A DNA stretch of 64,000 nt from an uncultured Bacilli bacterium (GTDB taxonomy: Bacteria > Bacillota_I > Bacilli_A > RF39 > UBA660): assembly GCA_934098525.1 (NCBI GenBank), contig CAKONZ010000001.1, positions 62,001-126,000 on the forward strand. Direction: 5' to 3'. This document shows, piece by piece, positions 26,656 to 35,625 of the stretch (its first letter is position 1; each line of letters starts with the position of its first letter). A program made the position numbers and the translations under genes. Below the pieces are notes generated by a model that worked only from the letters and a program-made list of their open reading frames with translations, ran no database searches and was not told where the DNA came from.

Positions 26656-27636
26656 GTTTGTTTCTTTTAACATTTTGGTAATAAAGATACCATATCCTTT
26701 TTTGGGATTGTCTACTATCACATGAGTTACTGCTCCGATTAATTTGTTATTTTGGATAATTGGAGAACCACTCATTCCTTGTACTACTCCACCGGTTTTA
26801 TTTAGAAGATTTTTGTCAGTTATTTCGAATAATATATTCTTTGTTTCATCGTTTGCGTTTATTTTTAATATATTTATTTCAAATGTTTCTTCTTTGTCTG
26901 AGTCTATTACTGTTCTTATATAAGCTTTACCTGTTTTTATTTCATTGGTGTCTGCTGTTTTTATTAACTCTTTATTTTTTATTTGTTCTGTGTAGGTTCC
27001 ATAAATTCCTGTTATTTCATTTTTTTCTATTTTACCATATGTTTCGTTTTCATAGTAATTTGCTTTTTTTTCACCTGGATCATTTGTTTCTGATCTTTCT
27101 ATTCCTGTCACTTTTGATTTAAATATTGTACCTGTTGATATTTCAAATTTTTGTCCTGTGTTTTTTTCAATTATTTGGTGCCCTAAAGCTGAGAATTTAT
27201 TATTTTTATCGATATATGTTAAGGTTCCAATACCTATAATTTTATCTTTTATATATAGACCTGTTTTGTAAACATTATCGCTTAATATCATTTTTAATGT
27301 TGTTTTATATTCAGCTTTATTTCTTATATATGTTATTTTTACAGAATCCTTACTGATATTTATTGCTTCTGATAGATCAGCTATTTCATTAATAGCGGTG
27401 TCATCTACACTTACAATAATATCTCCTACTTCTAGACCTGCTTCTTTTCCTGGAGATGAGTTTTCTACATTATAAAATCCTACGACTAAGACACCGTTTG
27501 ATTTTACTTCAATGCCAATATTTTCTCCTCCTAAATATACTTCTTGTGAATAAGCAAATGTTATTATTGGTATACTAAAAATGAAAAAAGAAAACAAAAT
27601 TTTTAATAGTTTGCTTTTTAGTTTTTTATTATTCAT
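26650..27636 (-). CDS. spoIVB: SpoIVB, sporulation signalling serine peptidase (S55)
   Basis: Made in the forespore and secreted into the intermembrane space, where it triggers cleavage of pro-sigmaK by cutting SpoIVFA. 328 residues: signal or anchor helix near 10-28, a PDZ domain (SPGKEAGLEVGDIIVSVDD) near 62-80, then the S55 domain with the His in FSALGHQIIE near 152 and the nucleophile Ser near 291 in VVQGMSGSPIIQNNKLIGAVTHV. The key residues are intact. ATG 27636 follows TAAGGAGTTGATATT. No partner spoIVFAB is visible here. With spoIIM, spoIIP, gpr and spoVB it shows that the organism sporulates. Confidence 0.93.
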   Translation of the reverse strand: MNNKKLKSKLLKILFSFFIFSIPIITFAYSQEVYLGGENIGIEVKSNGVLVVGFYNVENSSPGKEAGLEVGDIIVSVDDTAINEIADLSEAINISKDSVKITYIRNKAEYKTTLKMILSDNVYKTGLYIKDKIIGIGTLTYIDKNNKFSALGHQIIEKNTGQKFEISTGTIFKSKVTGIERSETNDPGEKKANYYENETYGKIEKNEITGIYGTYTEQIKNKELIKTADTNEIKTGKAYIRTVIDSDKEETFEINILKINANDETKNILFEITDKNLLNKTGGVVQGMSGSPIIQNNKLIGAVTHVIVDNPKKGYGIFITKMLKETNK

Positions 27637-27711
27637 AATATCAACTCCTTAACAAACTACATTATTATTATTTGTTTTCTTATGAAAAATATATCTATAA
27701 AAAATTGGTAA

Positions 27712-28917
27712 TTATCCTACTATGTTTTTAAAATAGTTAATTGAATATCCATCGCTTATTCTTAGACGTGGTAGTTTTAATTTATTGCTATTTTGATATG
27801 TTCTTCCATATTCGGTAGTTACTGCCATGTTGATTTTAGCGTCTTTTAATAACTTAAAAGTATGTTCATTATAATCACCATATGGATATGCTAGGACATC
27901 ACTATTTCCTACAATTTTAATGCTTTCTTTTAGATCGTTTAATCCTTTTTCGTAGTTAATACATAAAAACAAACTACCATGTTGCTCACTACATCCACCT
28001 TGATGCATACCATTTGTATGACTTTGATAAGTAATATTTTTTGATTGATAATTTTTTACTTTTTGTTCTCCGTCATCTGTTCCTATAACAAATGATGTCA
28101 TATAAGCATCATATTTTTCAATAATTGGTTTAGCTAAGGTAAAGAAGGAATCGTTTCCGTCATCAGATGTTAAAATAATGCTTTTTTCTGGTAAAGCAAT
28201 TTTACCATCATAGTAGTCATTTGCTTCTTTCCAAGTTGGAAAATAAAAGTTATTTTCTTTTAAATATTTTATTTGTTCTTCAAAATCATTAATGTTTAAC
28301 CAGTTAACATCTCTACCTTTTTCTACATTGGGATCATAGAAAAAGTGATACATTAAGATTGGTAGTCCATAATCTTTTTTGCTACCTTTTTCAATTACTT
28401 CTACTTCTCTTGTTTTTTCTTCTTTATTATTACTGCTATCTGATACTTCGTATTTTACTTGATAAATGCCTGGCTTGTTTATGTCTATATTATTAGATGT
28501 TTTTACTTTATCAGTAAGATTTTTGTCTATGTTGTCTTCTGCTATATATCCATATTCGTTATACTCATTTCCTTTGTATAAAAATACCTTTCCTCCAAGA
28601 ATAGTTATAACTGGTTTTTCTGAATCTTGTACTATTACTTTTCTTGTTGTTTGAGCTTTTTTGTTTAAAAATTTCACTTTGTATGTTACTTTATATTCGT
28701 TTATTTCTTTTGTATTTACTTCATTAATAGTTTTAATTTTTTGATTAATTTTTATTCCTAAAAATGTAGTATAGGCACCTTTATCTTTATACTCTTCATT
28801 TTGTTTTATATATTCAGTTTTGTTTCCATATACAGAAATTTTTATTGGTGAGAAGAATATAACTAATAATATTGCTATTATTATAACTATTATACTTATT
28901 ATTAACCCTTTTTTCAT
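27712..28917 (-). CDS. Membrane-anchored polysaccharide deacetylase with Ig-like domains
   Basis: 401 residues: N-terminal membrane helix (LIISIIVIIIAILLVIFF), two bacterial Ig-like repeats of the DUF5011 type (EYKDKGAYTTFLG, EYNEYGYIAEDNIDKNLTDKVK near 45 and 115), then a NodB-type deacetylase domain from LPILMYHFFYDP near 190. The metal site reads ILTSDDGND near 250 and SHTNGMH near 297 (His-x4-His). It likely removes acetyl groups from an extracellular polysaccharide or peptidoglycan. It follows xseB by three bases, so it is the last gene of the nusB-xseA-xseB transcript. Start after GAGGAATAACAA. Confidence 0.85.
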   Translation of the reverse strand: MKKGLIISIIVIIIAILLVIFFSPIKISVYGNKTEYIKQNEEYKDKGAYTTFLGIKINQKIKTINEVNTKEINEYKVTYKVKFLNKKAQTTRKVIVQDSEKPVITILGGKVFLYKGNEYNEYGYIAEDNIDKNLTDKVKTSNNIDINKPGIYQVKYEVSDSSNNKEEKTREVEVIEKGSKKDYGLPILMYHFFYDPNVEKGRDVNWLNINDFEEQIKYLKENNFYFPTWKEANDYYDGKIALPEKSIILTSDDGNDSFFTLAKPIIEKYDAYMTSFVIGTDDGEQKVKNYQSKNITYQSHTNGMHQGGCSEQHGSLFLCINYEKGLNDLKESIKIVGNSDVLAYPYGDYNEHTFKLLKDAKINMAVTTEYGRTYQNSNKLKLPRLRISDGYSINYFKNIVG

Positions 28918-28920
28918 TTG

Positions 28921-29145
28921 TTATTCCTCTATTTTAAATTCTTTTATTGTATCGTCTTTATTTATTACTTTATTTATTGTATTGCTAGCATCTTCTAAAG
29001 TTTTATTTAATTCATTTGATAATTTCATTGCATCATTAAATTTATTTATTGCATCATCTAATGGTACTTCACCAGTTTCTAAAGATTTTACTATTTCTTC
29101 AAGTGTTGTTAGTTTTTCTTCAAAAGTTTCTTTTTTTTCACTCAT
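28921..29145 (-). CDS. xseB: Exodeoxyribonuclease VII small subunit
   Basis: 74 residues with the family pattern TFEEKLTTLEEIVKSLETGEVPLDDAINKF, an acidic two-helix protein that binds many copies to XseA. It overlaps the end of xseA by eight bases, the usual order. Confidence 0.95.
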   Translation of the reverse strand: MSEKKETFEEKLTTLEEIVKSLETGEVPLDDAINKFNDAMKLSNELNKTLEDASNTINKVINKDDTIKEFKIEE

Positions 29146-30412
29146 TATTGGCCTCCAATTTTTCTATTTTTGATATTATTTTACCATCACTAAGAATTGT
29201 TTCAATAATATCTTGTTTTTGTAAATCTTTTATTGTTTTAATTGTTTTATTTTTACTTTTTGTTATTGTATATCCTCTTTTTATAGTTAGCAAAGGATTT
29301 AATACTTCTAGTTTGTTTAATATTTGAATAAATCTATTATTTGAATTATCTAGTATTTTTGTTATTGATACTTCTAGTCTGTTATTTAAGAATAAATATT
29401 TATTTGAGCTATCATTATATTGTTGTTTTATTAAATATGTTGCTTTTTCTACTAAGTTATCAACTTGTTGCATTTTTACTTCATATATATTTTTAGGATT
29501 TTTTAGTATATATGAATTTGATAGTGCTTGTAATTGTTGTTTCTTTTTGTTTATTACATCTAGTGTTTTGTTTTTACTTCTTATTTTTAGTTGTTTTATA
29601 TAGTTTATTAAATCAATTTTATTTGGCACTGCTAATTCTGCTGCTGCGGTTGGTGTTGGTGCTCTTAAGTCTGCTACAAAGTCGCTTATTGTAAAATCAA
29701 TTTCGTGTCCTACTGCACTTATTATTGGAATATTTGATGAATAAATTGCTTCGGCTACACATTCCTCGTTAAATGCCCAAAGGTCTTCGATTGAGCCACC
29801 ACCACGTCCTAAAATAATGACATCTAAATCGTAATTGTTTGCCTTTTTAATATTATAGACAATATCATCTTTTGCATCTACTCCTTGCACTAATGATGGA
29901 AAAAGATAAAGTTCTACTTGATTGTATCTACGATTTATTGTTGTAATTATATCTCTTATGGCTGCTCCTGTTGGTGCAGTAATTATACCAATTTTTTTAG
30001 GAAATTTAGGAATAGGCTTTTTGATTTCTTCATCAAAATATCCTTTTTCTTTAAGTTTTTTCTTTAGTTTTTCAAATTCTAAGTATAGATTTCCTAAGCC
30101 ATCTTCGATCATTTCATCAACGTATACTTGGTAATTTCCATTTGCTTCATAAACTCCTATTTTTCCAGTTACTAATACTTTTGAACCATCTGTGGGAGTG
30201 AAATTTAATTTACTAGCATTATTTTTAAACATAACTGCTAAAATTCTTGAGTTTTCGTCTTTTAAAGTAAAGTATAAGTGTCCAGTAGTGTGATTTTTAA
30301 AGTTTGATATTTCCCCTTTTAGGTATACTTTATTTAAGTTGTTATCTGTATCTAATTTATATTTAATGTATCTATTTATAGTAGTTATGGTTAAATATTT
30401 ATCATTATTCAT
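29138..30412 (-). CDS. xseA: Exodeoxyribonuclease VII large subunit
   Basis: Nuclease that degrades single-stranded DNA from either end. 424 residues: N-terminal OB fold (VYLKGEISNFKNHTTGHLYFTLKDE) near 24-50, the catalytic domain with GIITAPTGAAIRDII near 143 and ILGRGGGSIEDLWAFN near 200, PIISAVGHEIDFTISDFVADLRAPTPTAAAE near 228, and a C-terminal coiled coil. It overlaps nusB by eight bases and xseB by eight bases. Confidence 0.96.
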   Translation of the reverse strand: MNNDKYLTITTINRYIKYKLDTDNNLNKVYLKGEISNFKNHTTGHLYFTLKDENSRILAVMFKNNASKLNFTPTDGSKVLVTGKIGVYEANGNYQVYVDEMIEDGLGNLYLEFEKLKKKLKEKGYFDEEIKKPIPKFPKKIGIITAPTGAAIRDIITTINRRYNQVELYLFPSLVQGVDAKDDIVYNIKKANNYDLDVIILGRGGGSIEDLWAFNEECVAEAIYSSNIPIISAVGHEIDFTISDFVADLRAPTPTAAAELAVPNKIDLINYIKQLKIRSKNKTLDVINKKKQQLQALSNSYILKNPKNIYEVKMQQVDNLVEKATYLIKQQYNDSSNKYLFLNNRLEVSITKILDNSNNRFIQILNKLEVLNPLLTIKRGYTITKSKNKTIKTIKDLQKQDIIETILSDGKIISKIEKLEANNE

Positions 30413-30812
30413 CAGTTACCTCTGAATGATAGATATTATCTAAAGTAGCATTTATCATTTTTGTAACTTTTTCATCACTGTATTTTTTTGATAATTCTAT
30501 TGCTTCATTTATTGATACTATGTGTGGTGTATTTGTATATAATAGTTCATATATACCTAATGAAAGAATAGCTTTGTCTACTTTATTTAATCTTTCAATA
30601 TCCCAGTCTTTTAGATATTTATTGGCAATTTTATTAATTTCTGTTTGTTTTTCTTTTACTTTATTTACTGTTTCTGTTACAAAGTCTTGTTTTTGATCTA
30701 ATAATTCTTCTATTATTTCATTTATATCGTATTTAATTTTGGCAGAGTCATAAATATATGTTTGATATAATACTTTTATTATAATTTCCCTTAATTCACT
30801 TCTGTTTTTCAT
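30405..30812 (-). CDS. nusB: Transcription antitermination factor NusB
   Basis: About 135 residues, an all-helical RNA-binding protein that acts with NusE (S10) in rRNA antitermination. Features: MKNRSELREIIIKVLYQTYI at the start, LDQKQDFVTETVNKV, and the conserved LNKVDKAILSLGIYELLYTNTPHIVSINEAIELSKKYSDE region. I chose ATG 30812 since GGAGGAATT precedes it; the in-frame upstream start lacks a site. First gene of the nusB-xseA-xseB-deacetylase transcript; the usual folD is missing from this cluster. Confidence 0.92.
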   Translation of the reverse strand: MKNRSELREIIIKVLYQTYIYDSAKIKYDINEIIEELLDQKQDFVTETVNKVKEKQTEINKIANKYLKDWDIERLNKVDKAILSLGIYELLYTNTPHIVSINEAIELSKKYSDEKVTKMINATLDNIYHSEVTDE

Positions 30813-30858
30813 AATTCCTCCATATGTCAATTATATTATATATAGTAAAAATTAGCAA

Positions 30859-31022
30859 TAAAAAAACCAGGGTTACTAGTACGAAAACCTGTTTTTTTAC
30901 AGGTGGGCATCTGTTAATACTTATTAGGATTCTTACTTATAGTAAGCTTTCAACACAAAGTATTAAAAAAACTTGATTCCCTTATTATCGCTTGTAAGGT
31001 TTTTAAACGTATCCTCTGGTAA
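30859..31022 (-). ncRNA. ssrS: Structured RNA, candidate 6S RNA
   Basis: The only gap over 300 bases (30813-31142). On the minus strand TATAAT (31032-31027) is followed by ACCAGAGGATACG, which pairs with the end CGTA...CCCTGGT and closes a molecule of about 164 nt that ends in seven T. Inside: a CCTTA/TAAGG hairpin, a perfect 9-bp stem (30966-30958 with 30922-30914) capped by a CTTAC/GTAAG hairpin, and an ACCTGT/ACAGGT hairpin on the 3' side. Size, long closing stem with an open centre, and a site close to hisS fit 6S RNA, the decoy of RNA polymerase. That it is a stable structured RNA is likely; the identity is less sure. Confidence 0.55.
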
Positions 31023-31142
31023 TTTAATTATATCATATTAAAATATTTTTACTATTAATTTTTGTAATTTATATAATATTTTTTTCTACATTTTATTTCT
31101 TTTCTTTATTTCTATATGGTTTTTTATTTTACATATTGATTG

Positions 31143-31949
31143 TCAATCATCATATTCTTCTAAGAAACTTACCTTTTTGTCTTTATTTTTATACTTATAA
31201 CCAAGTATGGAGTCAATACTTATATTTTCACTACTTCTAAATATGTTTATATCAACGTTTTCATTTGTTTCTTTTAGACTTTTTATTAGGTTTTTTATTT
31301 CTTTTCTTTTTCCTAGATTTTTCTTTGTTACTTTGCATGCACAATCAATAAATTTTAATTCATTATAGTTTGCCCAAGAAATTATGTCTTTTTCTTTTAC
31401 TAAGTATAATGGTCTGATCAGTTCCATATTTTCAAAATTTTTGCTTTTTAATTTGGGCATCATTGTTTTATATTCCCCGGCATAGAGAATGTTTAACATA
31501 ATAGTCTCAATAGCGTCATCAAAGTGGTGTCCTAGAGCAATTTTATTACATCCTAGGCTTTGGGCTTTATCATATAATGATCCTCTTCTTTTTCTTGCAC
31601 AAAGATAACATGGAGATGTTGTGTCTTTTATTTGATCAAATATATTGCTTTCATAAATAATTGCGTCTACGTTTAATTTTTTAATGTTTTCTTTTATTAA
31701 TTTTAGATTTTCTTCATTGTATCCTGGGTTCATTACAATAAATTTTAGGTCAAAGTTATATTTGCTATGTATTTTTAATTCTTGCATACATTTTGCTAGT
31801 AAAAATGAGTCTTTGCCTCCAGAAATGCACACTGCTATTGAATCATTTTCTTCAACTAACTTATATTCTTTTACTGCTTTTAAAAATTTTGAAAATATTG
31901 TTCTTTTATATTTTTTTATTATACTTCTTTCTATATCTTTTACTTCCAT
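31143..31949 (-). CDS. ttcA: TtcA-family tRNA 2-thiolation ATPase
   Basis: About 268 residues. PP-loop CISGGKDSFLLA near 40, a first Cys pair in SPCYLCARKRRG near 125 with LGHHFDDAIETIMLN after it, and a further Cys pair in FIDCACKVTKKN near 215: the arrangement of TtcA-type enzymes that hold an iron-sulfur cluster and thiolate tRNA cytidine 32. The start is ATG 31949, ten bases after the hisS stop with AAAGGCAG before it. A longer frame reading into the hisS tail is not used. Co-transcribed with hisS. Confidence 0.82.
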   Translation of the reverse strand: MEVKDIERSIIKKYKRTIFSKFLKAVKEYKLVEENDSIAVCISGGKDSFLLAKCMQELKIHSKYNFDLKFIVMNPGYNEENLKLIKENIKKLNVDAIIYESNIFDQIKDTTSPCYLCARKRRGSLYDKAQSLGCNKIALGHHFDDAIETIMLNILYAGEYKTMMPKLKSKNFENMELIRPLYLVKEKDIISWANYNELKFIDCACKVTKKNLGKRKEIKNLIKSLKETNENVDINIFRSSENISIDSILGYKYKNKDKKVSFLEEYDD

Positions 31950-31959
31950 ATACTGCCTT

Positions 31960-33336
31960 TTATTCTTCTTTGCATGTACATTCTTTATCTTCTTTACAAT
32001 CACATTTACAATGATCTTCGCAATTACATTCGTCATCACATGAGCACTTATCATCACATGAACAATTGTCTTCTAATCTTGTAATTATATATTCTAAGAC
32101 TTTAGTGTTTTCTACTTTTTCTTCGGTTTTATTTTTCATATCTTTTATTGTTATATAATTATTTTTTACTTCATCTTCGCCAATTATTATCATAAATCTT
32201 GAGTTTAATCTTTCAGCTTGCTTAAAATTTGCTTTTAAGGTTCTATTTTGATAATCCATATCCGCTATTAAGCCTAACATTCTTAGTGATGTTGTTATTG
32301 CAAACGCAAATGGTTTTTGTTCTTCTTGCATAGCTAAAATATAACAATCAGTAAATAGATTTTCTACTACTTTTATCTTTTCATATTCTAAGGCCATCAT
32401 TAATCTTTCTATTCCTATTGCAAAACCAACTGCTTTAGTTTTAGGACCTTCTAATGATTCTACTAAATTATCATATCTTCCACCACCACACATAACGTTT
32501 TGTGATCCGAATCCTTCAACATCAGCTTCAATTTCAAAGACTGTGTGTGTATAGTAATCTAATCCTCTTATTGTGTTAGGATTTACTTTGTATTCTATTT
32601 CTAGAGCTTCTAAGTATTTTAAAACTTTATTGAAATGTTCTTTTGATTTTTCGTTTAAATAATCTATTGTTTTTGGAACATTTTTTAATATTTCGTTATT
32701 TGCATCTATCTTGCAATCTAAAATTCTTAATGGGTTTTTCTCATATCTTGTTTTGCAGTCTTCACATAAGTCATTAATATGTGGTTTTAAATAATCCATT
32801 AAGGCTTTTTTATAGTTTTCTCTTGATTCATTATCTCCTAGGGAATTTATATTTACTTTTATGCCTTTTAATCCTAACATTCTAAATAGTGTGACTGGAA
32901 TACTTATTATTTCAGCATCTACAAGCGGATCTTCTGATCCTAATACTTCACAACCAAATTGATAAAATTCTCTATATCTTCCTGATTGTGGTCTTTCATA
33001 TCTGTACATTGGGCCATAATACCAAAGTTTTTTTGGTACAGATGGATCACTGTACATTTTGTTTTCTATATAACTTCTTACTACTCCGGCTGTTCCTTCT
33101 GGTCTTAAAGTGTTGTCTCTATTTCCTCTATCTTTAAAGTCATATGTTTCTTTTGTTACTATATCTGTTGTTTCTCCTACACTTCTATGAAATAATGCTG
33201 AGTTTTCAAATAATGGTGTGCTTATATATTCATAGTTATATTTTTCCATTAATTCTTGAATTAGATTATTTATATATAGTCTTTTTTTTCCTTCTATTCC
33301 ATATAGATCATATGTTCCTTTTGCTTTATTTATCAT
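31960..33336 (-). CDS. hisS: Histidyl-tRNA synthetase with a Cys-rich C-terminal tail
   Basis: Charges tRNA-His. Class II motifs are clear: motif 1 around STPLFENSALFHRSVGETTDIV, motif 2 TLRPEGTAGVVRSYIEN and YYGPMYRYERPQSGRYREFYQFGCE, the His-specific block IRGLDYYTHTVFE near 275, motif 3 AVGFAIGIERLMMAL, and a C-terminal anticodon-binding domain. After it, residues 425-458 (bases 32064-31963) form an acidic tail with 11 Cys in CxC pairs (CSCDDKCSCDDE and on), which I know from no ordinary HisRS. Expressed from a promoter about 20-50 bases upstream. No T-box is seen in the leader. Confidence 0.95.
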   Translation of the reverse strand: MINKAKGTYDLYGIEGKKRLYINNLIQELMEKYNYEYISTPLFENSALFHRSVGETTDIVTKETYDFKDRGNRDNTLRPEGTAGVVRSYIENKMYSDPSVPKKLWYYGPMYRYERPQSGRYREFYQFGCEVLGSEDPLVDAEIISIPVTLFRMLGLKGIKVNINSLGDNESRENYKKALMDYLKPHINDLCEDCKTRYEKNPLRILDCKIDANNEILKNVPKTIDYLNEKSKEHFNKVLKYLEALEIEYKVNPNTIRGLDYYTHTVFEIEADVEGFGSQNVMCGGGRYDNLVESLEGPKTKAVGFAIGIERLMMALEYEKIKVVENLFTDCYILAMQEEQKPFAFAITTSLRMLGLIADMDYQNRTLKANFKQAERLNSRFMIIIGEDEVKNNYITIKDMKNKTEEKVENTKVLEYIITRLEDNCSCDDKCSCDDECNCEDHCKCDCKEDKECTCKEE

Positions 33337-33356
33337 ATTAATTCTCCTTTATTTTT

Positions 33357-33385
33357 ATATTACTTTATTTTTAATTTTTTTTCAA
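33357..33385 (-). promoter_or_regulatory. sigmaA promoter of hisS-ttcA
   Basis: On the minus strand TTGAAA (33385-33380), a 17-base spacer, TAATAT (33362-33357), about 21 bases before the hisS start. The leader is therefore short and cannot hold a T-box. Confidence 0.55.
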
Positions 33386-33456
33386 TCACTTTGATGATGA
33401 GTTTTAATGTTAGGCACCTTTTTCTTTTGGTTTTTAAAATGCACTTTTATATTACA

Positions 33457-33484
33457 TAAAAAGGAATTATTCTAATTCCTTTTT
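33457..33484 (-). terminator. Terminator of the 33.5-33.9 kb gene, stop codon in the hairpin
   Basis: AAGGAATTA/TAATTCCTT followed by five T on the minus strand; the TAA stop begins the right arm. Confidence 0.75.
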
Positions 33485-33919
33485 CTTAATCAAGTTTTGA
33501 ACACGATTATATTCTTCTTCATAATCAATTTCATCATTTTTTCTTGTTGCCACTAATGAATTATAACTATTTAAGATTGTTATAAATGTATGGCCGTATC
33601 CTACTAATGAGGGGTTATAGATATATTCTTTTTCTTGTCTAATTTTTTCTTCAAGATTGCATGTTTGATTATATACATTTACTAACGCTATATCAGTACT
33701 TTCTTCTGTTGATATATCAATTGATACTTTTTCTAAAAATGAGATTATTGACATTTTTTTGTCATTTCCAAATGTTGATTGAAAAGTTTCGGAATTTAGT
33801 GTATGAAAATTATTTCCATCATTAACAATGTATTCTATATGATTAGAATGGAGTTGTTTTTCAACATAAAAGTAATGAATGTGATTTCTATTTATTACGA
33901 ATTTAGAGATTACTTTCAT
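33467..33919 (-). CDS. Hypothetical protein
   Basis: About 150 residues from ATG 33919. I chose this start because AAAGGAAG lies at a good distance; ATG 33925 overlaps that site too closely. No signal peptide, membrane helix or known motif. The N-terminal half is His and Asn rich (INRNHIHYFYVEKQLHSNHIEY) and could be a small beta domain; the C-terminal part is charged and helical (YEEEYNRVQNLIKKKELE). Single-gene unit between hisS and the divergent spoVB. Function unknown. Confidence 0.6.
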   Translation of the reverse strand: MKVISKFVINRNHIHYFYVEKQLHSNHIEYIVNDGNNFHTLNSETFQSTFGNDKKMSIISFLEKVSIDISTEESTDIALVNVYNQTCNLEEKIRQEKEYIYNPSLVGYGHTFITILNSYNSLVATRKNDEIDYEEEYNRVQNLIKKKELE

Positions 33920-33993
33920 ATACATCTTCCTTTCAATGGTAATTATTTTAACAAAAAAATGATTGTTTGTCAAATTAAATCATATATTGTATT

Positions 33994-35283
33994 ATGAAGG
34001 AAAAGTTTATTAAGTCTACAATTATTTTAACCATTGGGGGATTTCTGACTAAGATTTTATCTATGCTTATAAGAATACTTATGACAAGGGTTATAGGTAT
34101 AGATGGAATTGGCTTATATATGCTTGTTATGCCTACTTTTAATTTACTTATTACTCTTTCTTCTTTAAGTATGCCTCTTGCTATTTCAAAAATAGTTTCT
34201 GAGGATAATAGAAATAATAAAAGATTAGTATTAGGAATAATACCAATATCTCTTTTTATTAATATTTTAATAATTCTTGTGGTGATATTTTTAGCTCCTT
34301 TTATTGCTGATAAATTACTACATAATAGATTACTTTTTTATCCTATTATTTCTTGTAGTATTACGTTACCATTTATTAGTTTATCGGGAATTTTAAGAGG
34401 TTATTTCTTTGGAAAACAAAAAATGATACCTAGTGTAGTTTCTAATCTTTTTGAACAACTTGTTAGAATTGTTTTGATTTTATTTGTAGTGCCTAAATTA
34501 ATGATTTATTCTATTGAGTATGTTATTTGTGGTCTTATATTAAGCAATATTTGTAGTGAATTTATATCAATAATTGTTTTAATTTTATATTTGCCTAAAA
34601 AAATAATAATTAAAAAAAGGGATATTGTTCCAGATTTTAAAAATGTTAAAGATATATTTTTAATTTCTGTCCCTACTACTGCAGGAAGAATTATTAGTTC
34701 AATAAGTTTATTTTTAGAACCTATTATTATTACTTATGTATTTTCTAAATTGGAATATGATGATAATTTTATTATTATGGAATATGGTATCATCACAGGA
34801 TATGTTTTGCCTATTGTTACTTTACCTTCTTTTTTGTCTGGTGCTATTAGTAATGCTTTATTACCTGTTATTTCAAATAAGTATCAATTGAAAGATTTTA
34901 AATTTATTAAGGCAAAAATAAAACAAGCCATTATTTTTTCTTTGCTTATTGGTATTAGTTGTACTGTTGTTATTTTACTGTTTCCGAAGTTTTTGCTTAA
35001 TTTTATGTTTAAAACTACAACAGGAGTTAATTATTTAATTTTTTCTAGTATAATTTTTATTATTTCTTATATAAGTGGCCCTATTGTTAGTACATTACAA
35101 GCTATTAATAAAGCTGATATTGTTATGAAGGCAAGTTTTATTAATATGTTTTTTAAAAATATTAGTCTGTTTATTTTGTGTTTTTTAAATATTGGTATGT
35201 ATGCTTTGATTATTTCGTATTTTATTAGTTATTTGTTTACTACCTTTTACGAGATTAAAAAAATAAGAGAAGTAATAAAATGA
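33994..35283 (+). CDS. spoVB: Stage V sporulation protein B-like flippase (MOP/MurJ superfamily)
   Basis: 429-residue polytopic membrane protein with about 12-14 helices. The beginning FIKSTIILTIGGFLTKILSMLIRILMTRVIGIDGIGLYMLVMPTFNLL is the SpoVB signature, followed by GILRGYFFGKQKMIPSVVSNLFEQLVRI. SpoVB is thought to flip lipid-linked precursors for spore cortex; relatives do the same for cell wall or exopolysaccharide. The start is fixed by homology: no ribosome binding site is visible before ATG 33994, which is unusual here. It converges with rbfA over a shared hairpin. Confidence 0.85.
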   Translation: MKEKFIKSTIILTIGGFLTKILSMLIRILMTRVIGIDGIGLYMLVMPTFNLLITLSSLSMPLAISKIVSEDNRNNKRLVLGIIPISLFINILIILVVIFLAPFIADKLLHNRLLFYPIISCSITLPFISLSGILRGYFFGKQKMIPSVVSNLFEQLVRIVLILFVVPKLMIYSIEYVICGLILSNICSEFISIIVLILYLPKKIIIKKRDIVPDFKNVKDIFLISVPTTAGRIISSISLFLEPIIITYVFSKLEYDDNFIIMEYGIITGYVLPIVTLPSFLSGAISNALLPVISNKYQLKDFKFIKAKIKQAIIFSLLIGISCTVVILLFPKFLLNFMFKTTTGVNYLIFSSIIFIISYISGPIVSTLQAINKADIVMKASFINMFFKNISLFILCFLNIGMYALIISYFISYLFTTFYEIKKIREVIK

Positions 35284-35299
35284 TTATTGCTTCTCTTTA
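35266..35299. terminator. Bidirectional terminator between spoVB and rbfA
   Basis: AGAGAAG/CTTCTCT (35266-35272 with 35290-35296), extended by AATAA/TTATT beyond one mismatch. Both stop codons lie within the hairpin. Confidence 0.65.
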
Positions 35300-35625
35300 A
35301 TTTCTTTTATTTTCTGTTCTATACTGTTACCGTACTCAGTTGAGTTGTCATAATGAAAGCTGATTTGTGGCATTTTTCTTATATCTATTCTTTTTGATAG
35401 TTCTATTTCGATAAAGTTTGCTGCATTATTTAAGGCTTTTAGGGTTATATCTTTATATTCTTCTTTTAGTGTTGTGAAGTAAACTTTGGCAAAGGATAAA
35501 TCATTTGTGACATCGCATCCTGTTATGGTTACAAATTTAATGTTGGGATCTTTTATGTCTTCCATGATTATATAGGATATTTCTTTTACAAAGTTACTAC
35601 CAATTTTTTTTGCTTTTAAACTCAT
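35284..35625 (-). CDS. rbfA: Ribosome-binding factor A
   Basis: 113-residue KH-like cold-shock factor for 16S rRNA 5'-end maturation: KIGSNFVKEISYIIMEDIKDPN, FVTITGCDVTNDLSFAKVYFT and RKMPQISFHYDNSTEYGNSIEQ are all characteristic. Overlaps infB by four bases (ATGA); last gene of the nusA operon. Confidence 0.96.
   Translation of the reverse strand: MSLKAKKIGSNFVKEISYIIMEDIKDPNIKFVTITGCDVTNDLSFAKVYFTTLKEEYKDITLKALNNAANFIEIELSKRIDIRKMPQISFHYDNSTEYGNSIEQKIKEIKEKQ

Noticed and set aside
31143..32057. A longer TtcA reading frame starting inside hisS
   Set aside because: The first 36 residues would be the hisS tail read in another frame; ATG 31949 has a ribosome binding site ten bases after the hisS stop.
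33337..33466. A T-box or other riboswitch in front of hisS
   Set aside because: The promoter lies only about 20 bases before the start codon, and no T-box core (AGGGTGGnACCGCG) is present. The sequence AGGTGCC upstream of the promoter is not part of such an element.
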